NCBI GenBank assembly: GCA_026014705.1 | Contig: JAOZHU010000035.1 | Location: 99,446 to 163,445 of the forward strand | DNA from: Candidatus Bathyarchaeota archaeon | GTDB lineage: Archaea; Thermoproteota; Bathyarchaeia; Bathyarchaeales; Bathycorpusculaceae | Direction of reading: 5' to 3' | DNA length: 64,000 nt | Part shown: piece after piece, positions 36,764 to 44,262 of the stretch | Layout of the letters: every line of letters begins with the position of its first letter | How positions within the stretch are numbered: position 1 is the stretch's first letter | The notes under the pieces: model-generated | Databases searched by the model: none | Told to the model about the DNA's origin: nothing | What the model saw: the letters and a program-made list of their open reading frames with translations, nothing else | Program-made: the position numbers and the translations under genes

Positions 36764-39415
36764 TTACTTTTTCCTTAGCAGCAGAATCCCAACAAGGACA
36801 ACCGTGATTATTATCGCGATTGTCGCGTACACGATTGTCATCGTGTTGTCGATTGGCTGCGGGTATTCTGGTGGCGGCGATGCTGGCGGCGCTTCGTCTA
36901 CGCCTAAGTAGGTTTGCGCAAATGAGCTGCCATAGGATTTGGAGCCTGCAAATGTAGCGATGATTTGGTAGGTGCCTGGCACTTCTGGGGTGTACTTGAT
37001 TCCGTACGCGCCAGTTATGTCGCTTGTCACTGTGCCGATGTGCACGAAGTTGCCGTTAGGGTCAAGCGCGTCCAACGTGACTTCAACGCCTTTGGCGTTT
37101 CCTGGGCATGGTCGTTGCATGTAAAGGTATTCCATCCATTCTTCCATGTTTTCGTCGGATATTGCGGCTGTGCCTTTCGCTTCTGGTGAGGGCGTTTGAT
37201 CTGTGACGGTTCCTGTTATCATTACGCTTTGTCCAACAGTTATGACGTTCTGTGGCGCTGAAACTGTGGTGGCGCTTGGTCCCTTGCCGTAGCAGTAGAT
37301 TTGGTTGTCGAACAAGTTGAGTGTAACGAGGTACCCGTCTGCGATGGCTGGGCTACCTGAAGGCCAACACTGTGACTTCCATAGCAATTCGCCTGTGTTC
37401 GCATCTATGCACCATAGGAATGCGTCGCGTCTAAGCGGGACACTTGGTGAGTGCTCGCTTGAGTACAGGTAGATTTTGCCGTCAGCGATGCATGCCAATG
37501 ATAGAGGAGCGTTTTCGTACCATGTTTCGAAGCCTCTTTGTCCGCTTGTCCAGTTCCACAGAATCTTGCCGGTGGTTATGTTGTAGGCTATTAGTTGTCC
37601 GCTGTATCCGTAGCCGAAGAGCTTGCCATCATATGCGACGCTGTTCATGCCGTACATGTTCCATTGCAGTTCAGGTTCGCTCTTCCAGAGTAACTGTCCT
37701 GTTGAGAGGCTGTAAATGTAGCGTTCTCTCGTCCAGTCTTGTGTGAACTCGAAGACGCCGTATTCTGGATATACACCTCTCAAGCGCATCGTGTGGTAAG
37801 CGAATGCTGTGCTCTGTAGAGTTGTGTAGTTGGCGCTAAGCGGTGGCGTGAAAGTGATGTTCCACAGTAATGTCGGCGTGATTGAACCGTCTGCTGCGGG
37901 TTTCAGGTTCAGAGCCCACAGGTTGCCCTGAATGATGCCGCGCTCGTCATTTTGCCCTTGAGTTCCACCGATTATGTACTCGTTTTCACGAACCGCGTAA
38001 ATGCTGCCTTGTACTGCTGGGATAGAAGCGTTCAGCGAGAAGCCATTACGTCCGTCAGCTGTCCAGTTCAGATATGGTCGCCACATCCACCAAGTGTTTG
38101 TAGTCCATTGTCTAACCCAGAGGGCTCGGCTGGTGTTCCAAACTTGCAGGTAGTAGTCAGGCGTTGTGGTGCCTAGGTTGACGATGTTGTAGCGCAGTAT
38201 GCTGCCGTCTTTGCCGTAGACAGCGGTGCCAGTAGCGCCAGTGGTAATTGTTCTAGTGCCTCGGCGTTCAGTCTGCGTAGTGTTGCCTATGCTGCAAATG
38301 TAGTTACCAGTGAAGGCATCAAACATCATCCAAACGGAGGTATCTGTTCCTGTTAATCCGCCTACGTTTCCAGTGCTCCAAAGGTATGGGAAGCCGCCGT
38401 GCTGGTTCGGTGACTCATAGTTGTATATCTGACCGAACGCTAATGCTTCGCCTGATATTGCGCCTGTGCTGTCGAAGCCAGAATACGTTATGCCTGTCAC
38501 TGGTCCAGTAGTGTTGTGGAAGAACAGCGTCTCGCCTGTATAGAGATCAACGCAGTACCAACCGAACCGTGGATTAACGTTCACATTGTAGTAAAGCCTG
38601 CCGTTCAAGATTATGGGCGGAGTGAGACCGTATCCTTCATAGGATAAGCCAGTGTAGTATTGGTAGCTACTGTAGCGATAGTCCATGATGCCTCCGTCCC
38701 AATACTGCCTAGTCCACATGATGTGCGGGCTTTCAGGCGCTGAACCGTACGCGTAAGGCGTAGTGGTTCCGCCTGCGCCGCCTATCGGGTATTGCTGGGC
38801 TGCACCAGACAGCCAGTTACTGGCAACCAAGTACCAATTTCTGTTGATGCCGTTTATGGGGCGGGTCCAGAATCCTTCAGGTAGTGGTGTCTCTTCGTAA
38901 GGTTGCACTTGCGCTTCAGTCACAGTCAAGTAATAAGGCTCGCTTTCGCTTGGTTGCATCGTATCGTTCCAGTAGGCATAGCCAGCTTGCGCCGTGGTGC
39001 TGTAGGCAGGGTTCAACGGTTGACCGGTGTACGTGTGTCCTGCGAACTTGGCTACGAACTTGTACGTGCCCACTTGGGTGGGTGTGTATGAAGCGTAGCT
39101 TCCTCCTACAGGATCAGATTTGTATGGTCCCAACGTTTCTTTGGAACCGTCTGGTTTGGTGACTTCAACCGTGAAGGTCCACCTGTCGCCAAAAGCGCCC
39201 TGTGCTGTTATCGGATAATTGCTCAGCCAGAAAATGACCAGTGCTTGCTGGTTGACGCCTATTGGGTTAGGTGAAACGGTGCAATAGGTCCATGTTGGAA
39301 TAGACCATGGCGGAGAGTGCGCGTTAGCAACTGGAAATGCCAGCGAAACTGCGATGGAAAGCACAAGAAAAGTCGCAATAGTAGCAGCGGTTGTTCTGTT
39401 TTTTGACAAATGCAT
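36764..39415 (-). CDS. secreted/anchored PQQ-type beta-propeller protein with C-terminal TM anchor
   Basis: MHLSKNRTTAATIATFLVLSIAVSLAFPVANA signal peptide; repeated ...GKILWNWTSG..., ...GELLWKSQC... blades; C-terminal TIVYATIAIIITVVLVGILLLRKK. Confidence 0.85.
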   Translation of the reverse strand: MHLSKNRTTAATIATFLVLSIAVSLAFPVANAHSPPWSIPTWTYCTVSPNPIGVNQQALVIFWLSNYPITAQGAFGDRWTFTVEVTKPDGSKETLGPYKSDPVGGSYASYTPTQVGTYKFVAKFAGHTYTGQPLNPAYSTTAQAGYAYWNDTMQPSESEPYYLTVTEAQVQPYEETPLPEGFWTRPINGINRNWYLVASNWLSGAAQQYPIGGAGGTTTPYAYGSAPESPHIMWTRQYWDGGIMDYRYSSYQYYTGLSYEGYGLTPPIILNGRLYYNVNVNPRFGWYCVDLYTGETLFFHNTTGPVTGITYSGFDSTGAISGEALAFGQIYNYESPNQHGGFPYLWSTGNVGGLTGTDTSVWMMFDAFTGNYICSIGNTTQTERRGTRTITTGATGTAVYGKDGSILRYNIVNLGTTTPDYYLQVWNTSRALWVRQWTTNTWWMWRPYLNWTADGRNGFSLNASIPAVQGSIYAVRENEYIIGGTQGQNDERGIIQGNLWALNLKPAADGSITPTLLWNITFTPPLSANYTTLQSTAFAYHTMRLRGVYPEYGVFEFTQDWTRERYIYSLSTGQLLWKSEPELQWNMYGMNSVAYDGKLFGYGYSGQLIAYNITTGKILWNWTSGQRGFETWYENAPLSLACIADGKIYLYSSEHSPSVPLRRDAFLWCIDANTGELLWKSQCWPSGSPAIADGYLVTLNLFDNQIYCYGKGPSATTVSAPQNVITVGQSVMITGTVTDQTPSPEAKGTAAISDENMEEWMEYLYMQRPCPGNAKGVEVTLDALDPNGNFVHIGTVTSDITGAYGIKYTPEVPGTYQIIATFAGSKSYGSSFAQTYLGVDEAPPASPPPEYPQPIDNTMTIVYATIAIIITVVLVGILLLRKK

Positions 39416-39682
39416 TCTTCTTTTTCTCCTATCAGTTATAGCTAAGTAGCATGCAAAATTGAGTTTATAAGGGTTTTTCCAAATGGGAAAACAGGGCCTG
39501 CAAGTTCCAGTCAGAAAGCAGGGTGGTAATGAGGCTTTTATCTGCTGTTTGCGGAAAGAAATTGCGGCTGATGACATGCAAAGCTAAGTTTTTGACAGAA
39601 AGAGCAACTATTATTACCGCAAAATTAAGGACAGAGGCACTTAATGCTAAATTATATAGACAACTTTCGCTGATTTGTAGCC

Positions 39683-40399
39683 ATGGAAACCAAGCAATTA
39701 TATCTCTACGACAGTTACCGAAGGGAATTTGAGGCGAAAATTCAAAGCATGACTGATAAGCAGGTAGTTCTTGATCAGACGGCTTTTCACCCGTTGACAG
39801 GTGGCGTAGCAAACGATACGGGGTGCTTGATGAAAGGCAACGTTAAACATGAGGTTTTGCAGGTGCAAATAAACAGGGAGACGAGGGAGATAACGCATGT
39901 TCTCGGCGACGTGAGCGGCTTGGGTTCAGGCGACGTGGTCAACGGTGTGCTTGATTGGGGTAGACGACACAGGCTAATGAGGCTGCACACGGCGGCGCAT
40001 TTGATTGCCGCGATAATGTACAGGGATTATGATGCTTTGATCACTGGGGGTCAAGTGGATTGTGACCAAGCGAAATTGGATTTTAACCTTGTGAGAACTG
40101 ATCGGGAAGCGTTTGAAGATGCTGTTGGAAAGGCAAACAGTGAGGTCTGCAAGAACGTTGAACTGAAAATATATTTCCTTAACAGGAATGAAGCCCTAAA
40201 AATCCCGGGTATCGTGAAGTTGGCGGAGAAGATGCCGCCGCATGTGAGCCAATTGCGCATTGTTGAGATTCCAGGCATAGATGTGCAGGCTGATGGTGGT
40301 CCGCATGTTGGTAACACTCGGGAGATTGGCAAGATATCTTTAGTCAAGGTTGAGAATAAGGGCAAGACGCAGAGGCGCATGTATTTTACGGTGACATAA
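39683..40399 (+). CDS. AlaX-type alanyl-tRNA editing protein
   Basis: 238-aa ORF; VVLDQTAFHPLTGGVANDTG, LHTAAHLIAAIM, IDVQADGGPHVGNTREIG. Confidence 0.88.
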   Translation: METKQLYLYDSYRREFEAKIQSMTDKQVVLDQTAFHPLTGGVANDTGCLMKGNVKHEVLQVQINRETREITHVLGDVSGLGSGDVVNGVLDWGRRHRLMRLHTAAHLIAAIMYRDYDALITGGQVDCDQAKLDFNLVRTDREAFEDAVGKANSEVCKNVELKIYFLNRNEALKIPGIVKLAEKMPPHVSQLRIVEIPGIDVQADGGPHVGNTREIGKISLVKVENKGKTQRRMYFTVT

Positions 40400-40469
40400 G
40401 GTTTGCGCCATATCGATGTGACAGCAATTTTGCTGTGGCGTCTGAAAGAAAGAGGGGATGAATATAGCT

Positions 40470-41042
40470 TTAGTAGTTTTCGCACCAAACTTCAAAGTAG
40501 CTTTTTGCGTGGCTGCAGACTGGACATTTTTCAGGGGCTTCTGTGCCTTCTAAGACGTGCCCGCAGTTTCTGCATTTCCACTTTGTTGGTTTGTCTTTCT
40601 TGAACACTTTGCCTGCTTTAACGTTCTCTAACAGTTTTAAGTAGCGTCTTTCGTGGTATGCTTCAACTTGTGCGACCATGCGGAAGGTTCTAGCTATCTC
40701 TGGGAAGCCTTCTTTTTCAGCAGTTTCAGCGAAGTTCGGGTACAGGGTGCCCCATTCCAGTTTTTCTCCCGCGGCTGCCTCCTTTAGGTTTGTTGCAGTT
40801 GACGCGATTATGCCTGCTGGGTAAGCAGCGGTTATTTCCACCATGCCGCCTTTGAGGTGTTTAAAGAATAATTCGGCGTGTTCCTTCTCGTTGTCAGCGG
40901 TTTCTTGGAATATTGCGGCTATCTGCTCGTAGCCTTCTTTTCGGGCTACGCTTGCGAAGAAAGTGTATCTGTTTCGGGCTTGGGATTCGCCCGCGAACGC
41001 TTCCAAAAGGTGCTTCTCTGTTTGACTACCTTTAAGATCCAT
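40470..41042 (-). CDS. rubrerythrin
   Basis: 190-aa [34 protein letters not shown] and C-terminal [23 protein letters not shown] rubredoxin-like site. Confidence 0.95.
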   Translation of the reverse strand: MDLKGSQTEKHLLEAFAGESQARNRYTFFASVARKEGYEQIAAIFQETADNEKEHAELFFKHLKGGMVEITAAYPAGIIASTATNLKEAAAGEKLEWGTLYPNFAETAEKEGFPEIARTFRMVAQVEAYHERRYLKLLENVKAGKVFKKDKPTKWKCRNCGHVLEGTEAPEKCPVCSHAKSYFEVWCENY

Positions 41043-41195
41043 AATTTCATCCTTCCTTGTGCATAATACTTCGCCTTGGAGAAATAAAAGGATTCTTAAA
41101 AAGTGCGCATCGTCGCTGCAACAAAGTTCGCAAGCTTATACCTGTTCATACTATACGTGAGGGGTTTTTTGTTTATATGTGCAAACTTATTCGCT

Positions 41196-41564
41196 CTATT
41201 CGTGAGGTGGATGGTGCGATTCAGCAGGTTGGTGGCTTAGCTGTTTTGCAAGCGTAGCGAAGAGCATGTCGATGCGTCTTCTTGCCCTTCCAAAATCAAC
41301 TATGGACGTGATGGTCGTGACAGGGGTTTCTGCCACAACTGAGACACGCGTTGTGTTCTCGCCTACGCTTGTCGCGCCAATTAGAAGAGTGGAGTCCCAC
41401 GAGATGAAGCCTCGTTGGGTTCTTGCTTTGATGTGGTGAACTGCGTTGTCAACATGCTCTATCGTCCACTGCAACTCCGCCAGCGTCTTTGGTATAGTTT
41501 CCCAAACTTCGGCTAAGGGATAATCTATTTCCACGGTTTCTTTCTCTTTCCGCAAATAAGCCAT
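41196..41564 (-). CDS. hypothetical protein, possibly SRPBCC-like
   Basis: 122-aa ORF; EIDYPLAEVWETIPKTLAELQWTIEHVDNAVHHIKART. Confidence 0.6.
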   Translation of the reverse strand: MAYLRKEKETVEIDYPLAEVWETIPKTLAELQWTIEHVDNAVHHIKARTQRGFISWDSTLLIGATSVGENTTRVSVVAETPVTTITSIVDFGRARRRIDMLFATLAKQLSHQPAESHHPPHE

Positions 41565-41806
41565 TCATGCCACACCCTGCGAGCCCTTATAGAAAGCACA
41601 TGTTTATTTAAAAGTTCATTTTCGATGCCGCATTTAGACCCATAAAGAAGCGGGTGGCGCATGGGTGCTATTCGCACTGCGTGTCGAGTGGTGATGGCAG
41701 CCACACTTGATTAGGCTCTCTTTTTTCAAAGGCAAATAGGGTCATTTCGGCGTTGTGTTTAAATTACATTTAGCGGAAGCAAAGACTTCCATCGAAACTC
41801 TGTTTA

Positions 41807-43336
41807 TTATTTGCTAAGGTTAGCTGCTTTGCAGCACCTTCTATATAGCAGTAGAGATATAGCCGAACAAACAATCGCAACTATGGCAATTGGTATTATC
41901 GTCATAAAGGCAGAAGGTCGTATGGTAAAGCTAACAGTAGTTGATACACCGATGTTGTGGTATAAATCACTTGCATATACGGTAATTTGATGTGTTCCTA
42001 TCTCCAGATTTGTAAGTGTGATATTTCCATTTATTGTGACGTTTTTTTGCCCATCCAAGCTATAACTAACCCAAAGAGGCTGCTTATTCGTCAAAATATT
42101 CAACGCAACATCACTACTGTAGTAAACAGTGTCTGAGGGACTAATCAATTGAACATTAGGGGCAACTGCCCAATGCGGTATTAAGTTAGGGATAGCCGAC
42201 AGGTCAACTGCATGCATCAAAGGGTAGCGGTCTAACCGATTAGCATCTATTACGTAAGGTGTATCGCCTATGCCATCAGCGTTTGAATCTACACCTTGAT
42301 AGTCACTCCAGTAGTTGCCTACTTTGTTGTTGTCGAAATAATCCTGTTGAGAAGAGAACAATGTGTTAACTTGGTAGCGGTTATTCTCCATGTTGTTATT
42401 GTAAAAGACGCTTACGTTACCATCGGGGTTTAGTAGAGAACCTGTTGTGTCAACTCCCCACAGGTTGTTTGCGATGTTGTTACCATAATAGGTATTGTTT
42501 TTGCTTGGTTGAAGAGCTATCCCGCAATGGGTTATTTGGTTTTTTATAACTGTGTTGTTTGAACCGCTAACCCATAATCCTATTGATAGATTGTCTATGA
42601 GATTATTACTAAAGATGTTATTGTCGCCGTATAATGGGAATATTGCATATGGAGCGTTAGAGACTGTATTGTCAGTAATTAGGCAATTGTTTGCTTGAAT
42701 GGAAGGCGCTCCGTTTGTAATATTATTCAAAGAGAATATCGTATATTCCCCAGTAAGACCAACACCGCCTGTTATAAAATTCTCTGATATTCTTGAATAG
42801 TTGGCTGAAAACCCAGTGTTTGAAAAATAATTGCGTGCAACATACAGATAAGAACCTGTCATAGTAAATGTCGTTTCTATTTTGTTAGCTGTTACTTGTG
42901 TGCCATTTCCATTTATTGCTACGTTGCCGCCATTTGACCTTATTGTCAGCCCGGAAAGAGCAAAGTTTGTTGCATTTACAGTCATGGCAGGGTCGTAGAA
43001 AGTGGCTGTGTGACCTAAGATATCGATTACTACCTCATGGCTTGGAGATGCGAGATTAATGATAGTAGTTTCATATCCTTCGCCTATTACTGAGAGGCTC
43101 TTGTTTGTGTAAAAAGCATTTTCTTGGTAGTTTCCGCTTCTAACAGCGATGGTGTCTCCATCCGAGGCATTTCCTATCGCTGAGGCAATCGTTGGGTAAT
43201 CATCTGGAACAACTAGCGTTTTAGCTTGGGCTTTAACTGGTGAAGATTGAAAGACAGCTATGGAAGCAAGGTACACCAATGCCATCAGTACCGCTAAGAC
43301 CTTGCCTGTTTTCCACATAACCCATTCTTTGGTCAA
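41807..43336 (-). CDS. NosD-like parallel beta-helix surface protein with C-terminal TM
   Basis: 509-aa ORF; signal peptide, LVVPDDYPTIASAIGNASDGDTIAVRSGNYQE, N-rich right-handed helix coils, GNYWSDYQGVDSNADGIGDTPYVIDANRLDRYPL. Confidence 0.88.
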   Translation of the reverse strand: MTKEWVMWKTGKVLAVLMALVYLASIAVFQSSPVKAQAKTLVVPDDYPTIASAIGNASDGDTIAVRSGNYQENAFYTNKSLSVIGEGYETTIINLASPSHEVVIDILGHTATFYDPAMTVNATNFALSGLTIRSNGGNVAINGNGTQVTANKIETTFTMTGSYLYVARNYFSNTGFSANYSRISENFITGGVGLTGEYTIFSLNNITNGAPSIQANNCLITDNTVSNAPYAIFPLYGDNNIFSNNLIDNLSIGLWVSGSNNTVIKNQITHCGIALQPSKNNTYYGNNIANNLWGVDTTGSLLNPDGNVSVFYNNNMENNRYQVNTLFSSQQDYFDNNKVGNYWSDYQGVDSNADGIGDTPYVIDANRLDRYPLMHAVDLSAIPNLIPHWAVAPNVQLISPSDTVYYSSDVALNILTNKQPLWVSYSLDGQKNVTINGNITLTNLEIGTHQITVYASDLYHNIGVSTTVSFTIRPSAFMTIIPIAIVAIVCSAISLLLYRRCCKAANLSK

Positions 43337-43519
43337 CTTCGGTTAAAAGCGTTCTCGTCTACAAACCTGCACCAAGGCAACTAGACGTTTTTTTCATTTG
43401 ATAGCGTTGATAACATGAATTTTAAGCTGATTTTGTCAGTGGCTTCTCGTTTGGTTTACATATTTTCTCTGTTGAATATATTATGGCTGCACAAAGATGC
43501 ACATAAACTGTGTAGAAAG

Positions 43520-43630
43520 TGCAGGGGGCGGGATTTGAACCCACGAACCTCTGCAGGATAGGCTCCTGAAGCATCCGCGTCCCTTTTTTAGAGGGACTCT
43601 ACGCCTTTGGCCATGCTCGGCGACCCCTGC
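43520..43630 (-). tRNA. tRNA-Leu(CAG) with predicted ~26-nt non-canonical intron in the anticodon stem
   Basis: Acceptor GCAGGGG/CCCCTGC, D-arm GCCGAGCATGGCCAAAGGC, T-arm GTGGG-TTCAAAT-CCCGC, V-arm TCCTGCAGAGGTTC. Removing AGTCCCTCTAAAAAAGGGACGCGGAT gives TAGGC-TTCAGGA-GCCTA and an 85-nt mature Leu tRNA. Confidence 0.85.
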
Positions 43631-43718
43631 ACTGAAACACCTTTCGCAGTTGTTGAAAATAACTCTTACTGATAAATACATTGCCACCATGTCATCACAC
43701 CAATTTCTAAGCAGCATC

Positions 43719-43756
43719 GAATAGTTCCTTTAAATAGGGGGGCTATAGTTTTTTCC
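43719..43756. repeat. dispersed intergenic G-run element, copy C
   Basis: GAATAGTTCCTTTAAATAGGGGGGCTATAGTTTTTTCC. Confidence 0.65.
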
Positions 43757-43933
43757 TGCGCGCTAGCGTCAACACCAAGATTTACCCGCAACATAGAAAA
43801 CACATAAGATAAGAAACATGCAGAAAAAACGCTAGCAAGCTCAACCCTGCTTTATGAAGTCTATGAAAACCTAAAACGTGATATAGCAAATAGGCATAAA
43901 GCTACATGTAACCTGCACAAGGGTGAAGCGCAA

Positions 43934-44179
43934 TTGGAACTAGAAATCGTGGTAATAATCTGCAACACACTCGTAATCTTCGCAACGTTCCTAGCCACAC
44001 TCTACCGAATAAAAATCGAACGCGACCAAATACACACTGTAAAACAAGACGTAAAAGCCAAAGAATGCCTAGCAGCACTACGCAAATACGTGCAAACAGA
44101 ACGCACCTCGCTCCTGAACATGGACAAAGAAGAACTAAAAAGCTTCCTAAACTATTTAGAACAATTAGGCGAATGCTAA
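43934..44179 (+). CDS. small single-TM, charged-helix protein
   Basis: 81-aa ORF, TTG start; N-terminal hydrophobic helix then a charged helix with KEECLAALRKY-like pattern. Confidence 0.5.
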   Translation: MELEIVVIICNTLVIFATFLATLYRIKIERDQIHTVKQDVKAKECLAALRKYVQTERTSLLNMDKEELKSFLNYLEQLGEC

Positions 44180-44262
44180 ACCCGCCACCACCAAAACCTC
44201 AATACGCATCAAACTAACACCCAAAAACCTCTTATTTCAGGAGCACCTAAAAAAAGCTAAAG

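Noticed and set aside
43481-43717. 78-aa minus-strand ORF
   Set aside because: Overlaps the tRNA-Leu gene entirely; not protein coding.
43757-43840. GCTAGCGT/ACGCTAGC 8-bp inverted repeat downstream of element copy C
   Set aside because: Short, built around the palindrome CGCTAGCG, ~60-bp loop; not distinguishable from chance.
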